Below are positions 13,727 through 24,286 of a DNA stretch of 64,000 nucleotides, piece by piece. How positions within the stretch are numbered: position 1 is the first letter of the stretch; each line of letters begins with the position of its first letter. The notes under the pieces are model-generated. The model was not told where the DNA came from. It ran no database searches and saw only the letters and a program-made list of their open reading frames with translations. The stretch covers positions 14,202,802-14,266,801 of the forward strand of contig NC_063258.1 of assembly GCF_019578655.1 (NCBI RefSeq), in the 5' to 3' direction. Origin of the DNA: Ricinus communis (Eukaryota > Streptophyta > Magnoliopsida > Malpighiales > Euphorbiaceae). A program made the translations under genes and the position numbers.

Positions 13727-14128
13727 TCCTAACACACAATTAATTTAATTAATCAATTTGCTAAATATTTTTCCAATTAAAACTTACACCATTAGCTAAT
13801 TAAAATGCCATTTTCCCAATAATTCTTTTATAAAAATATTATTTACTAATTCTTTCATAACTCTCAAATATAGAATTTTAATTCATATATTCACTTTGGG
13901 GAATGACTAAAAAAAAAATTATTTCGCAAAGAATTTACTTAATTAATTTCTTAAAAATCAAACTAATTGGATATAGAAAATAACTCCCTTATTTGTCCAG
14001 CATTAAAATTCCATTTAAATCATTCCAATTTAAACCAAATAAAAATAAAGAAAAATTAATTTAAATAAAAATCATTTACTAACTGTTATTAATATTATCA
14101 TTATTAAAGGAAAATTCCGGGTATTACA
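12815..14128 (-). repeat. Truncated 3' LTR
   Basis: This matches 16845-18224 throughout, in the same orientation, with numerous substitutions and small indels. Its element-proximal end is TATTACA at 14128 (TGTAATA on the - strand). It stops at GCGCTTGATC, so more than half of the 2.9-kb LTR is absent. Short ORFs such as the one from 13048 fall in LTR sequence and have matching shadows in the other LTR copies; I do not regard them as genes. A pyrimidine-rich tract lies at 13325-13400. Confidence 0.88.
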
Positions 14129-14145
14129 TTCTTCCCCCCTTAAGA
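14129..14145 (-). other. Polypurine tract of the - strand element
   Basis: The + strand reads TTCTTCCCCCCTTAAGA, so the - strand has TCTTAAGGGGGGAAGAA directly before the LTR start TGTAATACCC. This fixes the orientation of the element. Confidence 0.85.
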
Positions 14146-14264
14146 AAAAAATTTGTCCTCGAATTTAAAAGAAAAAAGGGGTTCACACTAAGACTGATAC
14201 CAATGAGAATAGGAACCTCTCGTCTCCAGCTCGGCTTCTCGGGTACTTCCATTGGAAGAAAAAT

Positions 14265-14546
14265 TCAACCACAAGACCCATCGATAAAACCCTTGAGTAA
14301 AACTGACGAACGTGAGAATCCACGACCATGACTGACTGCTCCTCTGGAAGCCAAATCTTCACTTACTTCCATACACCGAGGTTCCAACACAAGCAATGGA
14401 TCGAAAATGCACTTCCTCAACACGGGTCTATGAACTACCGGATTGACCTGCGAGAAAATATTTGGTGGCAAGTCCAACTTGCATGCCACCTCACCAATCC
14501 TGCCAATAAATCCAAGGGTTCCACACAATCTTGCCTTCTTTACCAA
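14265..14546 (-). pseudogene. Gypsy pol C-terminal remnant (after integrase)
   Basis: A 93-codon open stretch on the - strand contains GRIGEVACKLDLPPN, SQVNPVVHRPVLRKC and FDPLLVLEPRCMEVSEDL. These correspond to the conserved region of plant Gypsy polyproteins that follows the integrase core (family pattern: G-x-GxVAYxLxLPP, then the HPVFHVSxL motif). After SEDLASRGA it no longer resembles the usual chromodomain approach. The first methionine is internal, so this is a fragment and not an independent gene. It lies about 140 bp before the polypurine tract, the expected place for the end of pol. Confidence 0.8.
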
Positions 14547-15260
14547 ACCACATCACTTCTTGCACATGAGACGCCTTAGGATTACATACTCTCTAATACA
14601 AGTCTCCACGTGCTTCCACGGTTTCGATCCACTCCTCTCGCTTTCAAAGTCTTGTACTTTCACCGTCATGGCAAAAGGAATCTTCTTTAAAATGATCAGG
14701 ACCAACTCTGGTTTTGCCAAAAATCCAGTTAGCCAAACTCTTTCCTAACAACGTGTCCTTTGCACATATAGAATATCCTTAACATCCACATCACATCATC
14801 CACGTCATCTCATCCATCTAGTTATGATAACCAATACAAAACCATGCTATCCTGACACAAAATCTCCTTTCGACTGGAATCTAGAAGTCTCCTCTATAAT
14901 CCAATAAGGGGCCTACTGCGCCACAGATTCATTCTCACAGCAACTCAGCTTGTCAACCAGAGAATCCCAAGCTAACACAATTTACTTTGAAAGATTTACT
15001 TATTTATTTATTTACTTTATAATCATCACTGATAAAAGTTTTATTATCTTGAAAAACTCTTTTATAAAATCGTAAAATCTCTAGCCATTTTCTTTATATA
15101 AAATTCTACAATATCGTCCGAAAATACTCCTACCACCTTTCTTAAGCTTCTTACAAGCATAAACTCGACCATATATGCTCTGAAAACAAACAAGACAGAC
15201 TTGATCCTAGCTCCGTAGTACCAAGAATCTTAACCTAGGTCGAAGGAAATCTAAACCTAA
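14547..15260 (-). other. Internal non-coding remainder of the deleted element
   Basis: No credible reading frame. It lies between the pol remnant and the primer site, where a complete element would have a 5' leader, gag and most of pol. The sequence beside the primer site (about 15000-15260, AT-rich) is presumably the 5' leader. The point where leader was joined to the pol tail by deletion is not visible by eye. Confidence 0.6.
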
Positions 15261-15272
15261 GCTCTGATACCA
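15261..15272 (-). other. Primer binding site, initiator Met-tRNA type
   Basis: The + strand reads GCTCTGATACCA, the reverse complement of TGGTATCAGAGC. That is the standard plant primer site complementary to the 3' end of initiator tRNA-Met. It lies four bases inside the 5' LTR boundary on the - strand, as expected, and is intact. Confidence 0.88.
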
Positions 15273-15276
15273 ACTT

Positions 15277-18224
15277 TGTCACGACCCGATCTATGGGCTC
15301 GTGCCAGGTTTAAGGCCACCAAATCCCGTAGTAAGCCTGACTATTCACTAACTCAACAAATTAAAATCCAAACTCAACTCTAAGCACTTTTTCCATAATT
15401 AATCTTAACCTTCAAATTCTACATATTTAATTCGGTCTGCCAGCATAATTAGGCAAGACCCGAATTTACATAAAATTACAACTAATAAGTCTAAAATTTC
15501 TACTGCGGAGAATCTAAAATCTTACAAGTCAAGCATACCAAAATGAATTACATCAACCCGATGAGAAAGGAGTCGGGTTGCTAGATGAGAACTGCGGAAA
15601 GACTAACAATCACCTGAAAAATAGTGAAAATTGAGACTGTCAGTCTCGAGAGTGAGTTAAAATCATATATCCAAAAACAATTACAAACACTTCAATAACA
15701 CATTTATCTAATTTGAAATAAATATTAAGTCATGCAAAAATAAACGTGTCATGCCATGCTTAAATAAAAATAACTTTCATATACTACGGGATGGAGTACC
15801 TCAGCAGAGTCCAATCCCAACACTAACATCTCGACTCTCTCATTCTAACAGAACTGGCGCCCAGAGAGCTAAGCTCAATTAGGGTCCTTAAATCCAGTTC
15901 AGTCACTTAATTATCACTATCAGTCTTAGCCTTTAGGCTCTCTTACTCCAATAAGACTGGCGCCCAGAGAGCGAAGCTCGACTAGGGTCCTTAACTCTAG
16001 TATGGTCACTTAGGTTTCCAAATAAGCCGGCGCCCAGATAGCAATGCTCGGCCAGGGACCTTTACTCCGACAACTCACTCTACTCAGCCGAGAGAGTAAT
16101 GCTCGATCAGGGTAAGTCCTAAATTTACCTTTTAAAGAATTTCAAACTTTTACCCCTTTATTTTCTGTCTCTGATTCATACCGGTGCAACTCATCAAATA
16201 GCAAGTTCTACAGTCGTTCCATCCCGAATCAACACGAAATTAATAAAATCATAATGCAGAAAATGAAACATATATAAACAGTAAATAACTAAATATTTAA
16301 AATATTAATCATTTAATCAGAGATATCACATAAAAATCTTAGTATGACACACGTAAACAGACATATGACTTTAACTCACAGATCTGACGACCTCCTAGCT
16401 CTACTCCGATGCCTCGGGTGGAGGGAGTCGAACTGACGGAATATCTAATCACGGAAAACAATTTAATCAATAACATTGAAACATTTGACAATTAATCCTA
16501 GATCTAGATTTCTAGGAGTAACTGTCTAAAGAAATTCGACACGGGTAAATTCTATTGAAAATTCGTTAGAACCTCCCCTAAACACGGACGTTTACCCCCG
16601 TAAAATGGGTCCAGGACCTACCAGAAAACACTTCAAATATTCCAAAAATTTATTTTAACGGGAGTCGGGTCGCCAAGACTTCACTATTTTTCCCGACTCC
16701 GCCACACATCATAAATCACGATAAAAGGCAGACAGTTAGACAATTAATTATTTTAACTCACAATATTTTTCTAAAGCTCAACACATTTCAATAATCACAT
16801 AAATTTTACCAATAAATTCTAAAATCAGCGGGAGAATTCAGGGCGGCTTGATCGCTCGGTCGACTCGCCTCCAGCCGCCGGAGTCCGATAGACGATCCGA
16901 ACGCACCAACGGACTCGAAATGACGCGCTGATGACGATCCCAGCTTCTGTTCTTTCGATCTGACCCCCGATCATTTAGAGAGATTTACGGATGATCTCGG
17001 CCGTCGATTTTCAAACGGAGTCTGATCGCTACGAAACTGGTGCCATTGGAAAGCTTGAGCTGAGGAGAGTCTGGATATGCCCTTTGATCGGCCAAAGCTC
17101 GCCGAAGAAGCCAGAAAACACCGGCTGCCCCTAACTTTTCACCTCGCCGGATCTTGCAATTCTGGCAGTCTCAAGTGGTGGCGATGGTCGAAAAATAAAG
17201 CCCAGAAATCGCTGATGATTTGGAGCTCAGAACCATCGGCAATAGTTGCCGGAAACATTATGAACGGTGACAAGTTGGCTACCTTTCACATTTCTACACC
17301 TGCTGTTGCCATTCATTACCGCCGTTACAGCTACCGTGCTCGCCTACTCCAGCTGCACCTTCGGCCGGCTTCGCGGCGCCTCAGAAGCTTGCTACCACCG
17401 GCTGGACGACACTACCGCTTCTTCCCCTTCCTTCCTCCTTCTTCCCCGATCCCCTTCTTCTCCTTTTCTTTTCTTTCTTCTCTACATAGACAATGGGTCC
17501 CTAAACTTTTCTTCCTTACTATTTAGTCCCTTAACTTCTTTAATTACTAACATTTTCGTCCTACAAAATTTTTGATTGACCCTTCAACTTTTTTTTAGCG
17601 TTTCAATTAAGCCCCTAACTATTTAATTTAGGCCAAATTAGAATTATTAAAAATATATAATTACATATTTACCTTGCTTTTAAAAGTAAAATTACCAAAA
17701 AACCCTTGCCGACATATTTTATTACAAAAATACCAAACATACAAATTTTCATTAAAACACCACATTAATAAATTATACTTTTAATCCTTATTCTAAAATA
17801 AATTTCCAATTTAGTCATAATATAAAATTAATTTAATTAATCATTTTGCTAAATATTTTCCAATTAAAACTTATACCATTAGCTAATTAAAATGCCATTT
17901 CCCAAATAATTTTTTTATAAAAATATTATTTACTAATTCTTTTATAGCTCTCAAATATAGAATTTTAATTCATATATTCATTTTGGAAAAGTTAAATGAC
18001 TAAAAAAACTAATTTATTTCCTAAAAAATTTACTTAATTAATTTCTTAAAAATCAAACTAATTGGATATAGAAAATAACTCCCTTATTTGTCTAGCATTA
18101 AAATTCCATTTAAATCATTCCAATTTAAACCAAATAAAAATAAAAAAAAATTAATTTAAATAAAAACTCATTTATTAATTGTTATTAATATTATCATTAT
18201 TAAAGAAAAATTCCGGGTATTACA
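15277..18224 (-). repeat. 5' LTR (2.9 kb) of the - strand element
   Basis: On the - strand the LTR begins TGTAATACCCGGAAT (18224) and ends GATCGGGTCGTGACA (15277), with TG...CA termini, about 2948 bp. The element-outer half pairs with 12815-14128. The inner half has no partner here, because the other LTR is truncated, but its inner end resembles the solo LTR at 19774 (TGTCAC-ACCC, then AAGGCCACC and CCGTAGTAAGCC). The two are therefore related families. ORFs here, including the 149-codon one from 17077, are LTR sequence and not genes. Confidence 0.85.
15856..16130 (-). repeat. Imperfect sub-repeats inside the LTR
   Basis: GGCGCCCAGA(G/T)AGC occurs at 15856, 15959 and 16029, each followed by an AGCTC/TGCTC and AGGG(T/A)CCTTA-type block; a more decayed copy lies near 16085. 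Spacings are about 103 and 70 bp. A related block (GGTGCCCAGAGAGC near 20424) sits in the solo LTR, so the sub-repeat predates the split of the two families. Confidence 0.7.
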
Positions 18225-19773
18225 ATTATTTTCTTCTATTGATAAATATACCACTTTTACGAGGTCGTTTTCTCATATTAAATTATTAGCACTATTATGG
18301 GGTTGTTTTCTCAAATTCATAAATATACACGTTTGACGGCGTTATTTTCTTATATCGACAAATATACCCCTTTTACGGAGTTGTTTTCTCATATTATAAA
18401 ATTACCCCATTTAAGGGGTTGTTTTCTCATATTCAAAAATATACCAAAATTACGGGATAATTTTCTCCGATTGATAAATATCCCCGTATTACGTAGTTTT
18501 TTCTCATATTAAAAAATTTACCCCTTCTACGAGGCTGTTTTCTCATACTCGAAATTACACTACTTTAATGAGGTTATTTTCTTAGATTGATAGATACACA
18601 TGTTTTAAGGGGTTATTTTCTTATATTGATAAATAAACTAATTTTATGGGGTTATTTTCTCATATTAAATTATTAGCACTATTATGGGGTTGCTTTCATA
18701 AAATCATAAATATACACGTATTACGGTGTTATCTTCTTATATCGACAAATATATCCTTTTGCGAGTTTGTATTCTCATATAATAAAAGTAACTCATTTAA
18801 GGGGTTATTTTCTCACTCACAAATATACCAAAATTACGGGGTTATTTTCTCCGATTGATAAATATTCCCATATTACGAGGTTGTTTTCTAATATTTATAA
18901 ATATACCCCTCTTACGGAGTAGTTTTCTCAGATTAAAAATTTATTCCTTCTACGAGGTTGTTTTCTCATACTCACAATTCTAGCACTATTATGGGGTTAT
19001 TTTCTCAACTTCATAAATTTACATGTTTTACGGAATTATTTTCTTATATCGACAAATATACCTCTTTTACGAGGTTGTTTTCTCATATTATAAAATTAAC
19101 CCATTTAAGGGGTTGTTTTCTCATACTCACAAATACACCAAAATTATGGGGTTATTTCTCCGATTGATAAATATCCTCGTATTACGTTCTCATTTTAAAA
19201 AATTTACCCCGTCTACGAGGCTGTTTTCTCAGACTCGCAATTACACTACTTTTACAAGATTGTTTTCTCATATCTATAAATATACACGTTTTACGGGGTT
19301 ATTTTCTTATATTGATAAATATACCATTTTTACGATTTTATTTTCTATATTAACAAATATACTCCTTTTACGGGGTTATTGTATCATATTATAAAATTAA
19401 CTCATTTAAGGGGTTGTTCTCTCACTGTTATAAATATACCAAAATTACGGGGTTATTTTCTCTGATTGCTAAATATACCCTTATTACGATGTTGTTTTCT
19501 AATATTTATAAATATACCCCTCTTACGGGGTTGTTTTCTCATATTAAAAAATTTATCCGTTCCACGAGGTTGTTTTCTTGGACTCGCAATTATACTACTT
19601 TTAAGGGGTTGTTTTCTCAAATTCACAAATTTACAAATTTTACGGGGACATTTTCTTATATCGATAAATATATTATGGGGTTGTTTTCTAAAATTTATAA
19701 ATATACACGTTTTACGGGATTATTTTCGTATATCAATAAATATACCATTTTTACGGGGTTGTTTTATAGTGTT
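18225..19773 (+). repeat. Satellite array, block 2
   Basis: Same monomer, orientation and order as block 1, lying between the deleted - strand element and the solo LTR. It starts directly after the LTR end with ATTATTTTCTTCTATTG. Near 18965 it has the unusual junction CTCACAATTCTAGCACTATT, in which several monomer types are skipped; the same kind of junction recurs near 23384 and 25560. Confidence 0.93.
19769..19773 (+). other. Target site duplication, left copy
   Basis: GTGTT lies directly before the TGTCACAACCC end of the solo LTR and matches 21783-21787. Confidence 0.85.
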
Positions 19774-21782
19774 TGTCACAACCCACTTTGGGGGCCCGTG
19801 ACCGGCACTAGGGAATGGGTAGGCTTAAGGCCACCGAAACCCGTAGTAAGCCTTACCAACCCGCAAATCCATATATACAATTAACCAAATATAAAGTAGT
19901 CATAATTGTCTTGCATAATACATCATCATACTACCAACAGGAGTCAGAATAGTTATTTAAATTTTAAAATTTCCTACTGCGGATTCTCTAGAGTAAAAAT
20001 GATAAGTATATAAGTACAAGATAATTACAAAAGTCCAAGAAGAAGAAGTCAATTTGTCGAATGTGCGATGGCGAAGGTCTTTAACTATCACCTGAAAAAA
20101 TTACGAGCGGTCTCGAGAGTGAGATAAAATCAAATAATCTAGAGACTATTGCAGTCTTCACAGGAAATATTAATTATTCGAATCCATATATCAAACCCCG
20201 AACATAAGCGAAATCATGATGTCATCATACCATAATGAAATAAATAAGTAAATAAATAAATAAATAAAAATATCTTTGTTTCTTTCTATTCGGGACGAGT
20301 GGCTCGGTAGAACCCTAAACCCCAAATTCTAGTAGCCTTTCGGCTCTCTTAATCCAATTGGCCGGAGAGCAAGCTTCGATCGGGGTCCTTACCTCCGGCT
20401 GAACACTTGAATTCCAAATAAGCCGGTGCCCAGAGAGCATTGCTTGATCAGGGACCTTAACTCCGGCAATCAACTGAACTCAGCCTAGAGAGCAAGCTCG
20501 ATCAGGGCAGACAAATTCATAATAACGTTATATCCATCACTGATGTAACCCATCGAGCGGCATGTTCTACAAGCCACATTTCCCAATTCGCAATCATCAC
20601 ATATAATAAATATTATTATCTGATGAACTCAACCAACACATATCGAAATAAAGATTAAAGATTTAAGGTAAAACAACGTGAAATTTGTGAGGGAAAAATA
20701 ATATCGTTCATCTTATTATAACATACTAATAATAATATTTATATTATTTCAAATATTAATAATCAAGTGAAATCATTTATTTTGCGATACTAATAATCAT
20801 ATTATGCATGAACTTTCAAAATAGCATATTAAATCAGACTTAGCAATAGTGCAATGATTAAATGACTTTAACTCACACGGATCTAAGCGTTCGATCGCTC
20901 CTCACGCCTCGGGTGGAGCTGGCGGGAAGGCTGAATTATCTAATAACAAAAGACATACAATTAATAGACATTCAAAATTTTTTCCTAAACTTAGACCCTA
21001 AGGTCGACTGCCTAGAATTAAATTGGAGTCGAGGATTCTGCCGAAAATTTGACAGAACCTCCCCTAAATTACGGATATTTACCCCCCGTAAAACGGGTCC
21101 AGTATCAAACATGCTGGAATTTAATAATAGGAGCCGGGCCACAAGAACTGCACTAATATTTTCCCGACTCCAAAACACCACAACCCAAACAATTTAATTT
21201 GATTTATTTTTAAACTACCCAACACAAGCAATTAATAGCCACAATAACTTTCTAATATGATAACAAAATTTTTCAGAGTCTAATAAAATTATACCGAGTT
21301 AAAAATTAAAATATTCCAGCGTCCGAAAACGGTCGGGGCCCGGTCACGCCAGCGATGTCGAATTCAAATATGGAAGCGCCTACGTGAAGCTCAAGTTACG
21401 GGGAGTCCGGGAGTACAAGAGTTTTGGCCGGAAAGTGGGCGGGCGGCCAGTCGGGGCTGAAAGTCATTGCTCACGCGACACTTTCCAGCAAGGATTTTCC
21501 GACCGGAGGGTTGCTTCCGGTTTTGGGGTGAGGATCTCGTTTCCGATGTCAAATCGCTTGGCTGCCGTGAGAGAGCGAGCGGGAAGGCAGCCCCCCATTC
21601 TTGACAGCGGAAAGGAGGAAAGGGAAGGAGGGAAGCGCGGGAAGAGTGGGCCGCCAGTGGGAAGAGAAGAAATGGGGAAGGGAGAGGAGAGGAGGAAGGA
21701 AAGAGAGAGGGAGGAGAAAAAGAGATTTTTTTTTAATATATATATATATAGAATTATTATTATTACAACTAAGGGTGTTACA
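19774..21782 (-). mobile_element. Solo LTR of a Gypsy-type element
   Basis: A single 2009-bp LTR-like unit with TG...CA ends (on the - strand it starts TGTAACACCC and ends GGGTTGTGACA), flanked by a perfect 5-bp duplication GTGTT. No internal region, primer site or polypurine tract is attached. This structure is left by recombination between two LTRs of one element. Orientation is taken from the related LTR at 15277, whose primer site fixes its strand. The unit contains a degenerate GGTGCCCAGAGAGC sub-repeat, a purine-rich tract near 21600-21730 and a short TA run near 21737. Its ORFs (for example from 21384) are not convincing genes. Confidence 0.87.
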
Positions 21783-21787
21783 GTGTT
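21783..21787 (+). other. Target site duplication, right copy
   Basis: GTGTT directly follows the TGTTACA end of the solo LTR; it matches 19769-19773. Confidence 0.85.
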
Positions 21788-24199
21788 ATTTTCTCATATT
21801 ATAAAATTAGTCATTTAAGGGATTGTTTTCTCATACTCATAAATATACTAAGATTACGAGGTTATTTTCTCCGATCGATAAATATCCCCGTATTACGGGG
21901 TTGTTTTCTCTTATTAAAAAATTTACTCATTCTACGAGGTTGTTTTCTCAGACTCGCAATTACACTACTTTTACGAGGTTGTTTTTTTAAATTCATAAAT
22001 ATACAGGTTTTCGGGGTTATTTTCTTATTTTGATAAATATACCACTTTTACACGGTCATTTTCCCATATTAAATTTTTAGCACTATTACGGGCTTGTTTT
22101 CTCAAATTCATAAATATACATGTTTTACGGGGTTATTTTCTTATATCGACAAATATACTCGTTTTACGGGATTGTTTTCTCATATTCATAAATATACACG
22201 TTTTATAAGGTTATTTTCTTATATTGATAAATATACCAATTTTACGGGATTATATTCTTATATCGACAAATATACCCCTTTTACGTGGTTGTTTTCTCAT
22301 ATTCATAAATATATACATTTACGGGGTTATTTTCTTGTGTAGATAAATATGCCCCTTTTACAGGGTTGTTTTCTCACATTATAAAATTAATCCATTTAAG
22401 GGGTTTTTCTCATACTCACAAATATACCAAAATTACGGGGTTATTTTCTCCGATTGATAAATATTCCCTTATTACGGGGTTGTTTTCTAATATTTATAAA
22501 TATACCCCCTTATGGGGTTGTTTTTTCATATTAAAAAATTTATCCGTTCTACGAGGCTGTTTTCTCATACTCGTAATTACATTACTTTTATGGGGTTATT
22601 TTCTCGGATTCATAGATATACATATTTTACGGGATTATTTTCTTATATTGATAAATATACCACTTTTACGGGGTCGTTTTCTCATATTAAATTATTAGCA
22701 CTATTGTGGGGTTGTTTTTTTAAATTCATAAATATACACATTTTACGGGGTTATTTTCTTATATCGACAAATATACCCCTTTTACGGGGTTATTTTCTCA
22801 TATTATAAAATCAACCAATTTAAGGAGTTGTTTTCTCATACTCACAAATATACCAAAATTACGGTATAATTTTCTCCGATTGATAAATATCCTCGTATTA
22901 CGTGGTCTTTTTCTCATATTATAAAATTTACCCATTCTACGAGGCTGTTTTCTCAGACTCGTAATTATACTACTTTTACGGGGTTATTTTCTTAGATTCA
23001 TAGATATACATGTTTTACGGGGTTATTTTCTTATATTGCTAAATATACCACTTACGGGGTTATTTTCTCATATTAAGTTATTAGCACTATTATGGGGTTG
23101 TTTTCTTAAATTCATAAATATACACGTTTTACGGAATTATTTTCTTTTATCGACAAATATATCCTTTTTGTGGAGTTGTATTCTTATATAATAAAAGTAA
23201 CTCATTTAATGCGTTGTTTTCTCATACTCACAAATATACAAAAATTATGGGGTTATTGTCTCTGATTGATAAATATTTCGGTATTACGAGATTGTTTTCT
23301 AAAATTTATTGATATACCCCTCTTACAGGTAGTTTTCTCATATTAAAAAATTTATCCCTTCTACGAGGCTGTTTTCTCATACTCGCAATTTTAGCATTAT
23401 TATGGGGTTGTTTTCTCAAATTCATAAATTTACAAGTTTTATGGGGTTATTTTCTTATATCGACACATACCCCTTTTACAGGATTGTTTTCTCATAATTA
23501 TAAAATTAACCCATTTAAGGGGTTGTTTTCTCATACTCACAAATACACTAAAATTATGGGATTATTTTCTCCGATTGATAAATATCCTCATATTATAGGG
23601 TTGTTTTCTCATATTAAAAAATTTACCCCTTCTACGAGGCTGTTTTCTAAGACTCGCAATTACACTACTTTTACAGGGTTGTTTTCTCATATTCATAAAT
23701 ATACAAGTTTTACAGGGTTATTTTCTTATATTGATAAATATACCATTTTTACGGGATTATTTTCTTATATTAACAAATATACCTATTTTACGGGGTTGTT
23801 CTCTCATACTTATAAATATACTAAAATCACGGAGTTATTTTCTCCGATTGATAAATTTTCCCTTATTACGGGGTTATTTTCTAATATTTATAAATATACC
23901 CCTCTTACGGGGTTGTTTTCTCATATTAAAAAATTTACCCGTTCTACGCTGCTATTTTCTTAGACTCGCAATTATACTACTTTTAAGGTGTTGATTTCTC
24001 AAATTCACAAATATACAAATTTTACGGGGATATTTTGTTATATTGATAAATATACCACTTTTTTATGTGGTCGTTTTCTCATATTAAATTATTAGCACTA
24101 TTATGGGGTTGTTTTCTCAAATTCATAACAATATGGCCCTTATATAGGGTTGTTTTCTCATATTATAAAATTAGCCATTCAAGAGGTTGTTTTCTCATA

Positions 24200-24286
24200 G
24201 GACCAATGCTACGAGCTTCCGGAGTACAATGGGATCTTCGTCAAGTTGATCATTATGAGTGTTACGACGAATTTGATTGGGAAGTC
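24200..24286 (+). pseudogene. ndhH: Plastid-derived ndhH fragment inserted in satellite
   Basis: About 87 bp of non-satellite DNA interrupts one monomer between TTTTCTCATA and CTCACAAATAT. Translated on the + strand it reads [15 protein letters not shown], then [15 protein letters not shown] recognise this as an internal piece of NdhH, the 49-kDa subunit of the chloroplast NADH dehydrogenase-like complex; it covers about 29 codons of a protein of roughly 390 residues. No start or stop is present and the satellite resumes at once, so it is not functional. The natural reading is a short nuclear plastid-DNA insertion captured during break repair. Confidence 0.85.

Larger units (their letters stand above)
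12815..18224 (-). mobile_element. Gypsy-type LTR retrotransposon, internally deleted, 3' LTR truncated
   Basis: Read on the - strand: a 2.9-kb 5' LTR (18224 to 15277), a primer binding site, about 1.1 kb of internal DNA with the tail of a Gypsy pol, a polypurine tract, then the first 1.3 kb of the 3' LTR, which stops abruptly against satellite at 12815. Gag, protease, reverse transcriptase and most of integrase are missing, so it is a deletion derivative that could move only in trans. The LTRs differ at many sites, so it is clearly older than the element at 30696. ATTAT follows the right end; its partner on the left was lost with the LTR truncation. Confidence 0.85.

Noticed and set aside
12815..14128. 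A separate solo LTR rather than the 3' LTR of the - strand element
   Set aside because: It is followed by a polypurine tract and the pol tail in the correct orientation, with a matching LTR and primer site on the other side.
15854..16045. TGGCGCCC-type sequence resembling a lysine-tRNA primer binding site
   Set aside because: It occurs several times inside an LTR as part of a sub-repeat, while the real primer site (tRNA-Met type) is at 15261-15272.
17077..17526. 149-codon ORF
   Set aside because: It is inside the - strand 5' LTR; the matching stretch in the other LTR is frameshifted, so it is not under coding constraint.
21384..21818. 144-codon ORF rich in Arg, Gly and Glu
   Set aside because: It crosses from the solo LTR into the satellite and its acidic/basic run comes from a purine-rich tract.
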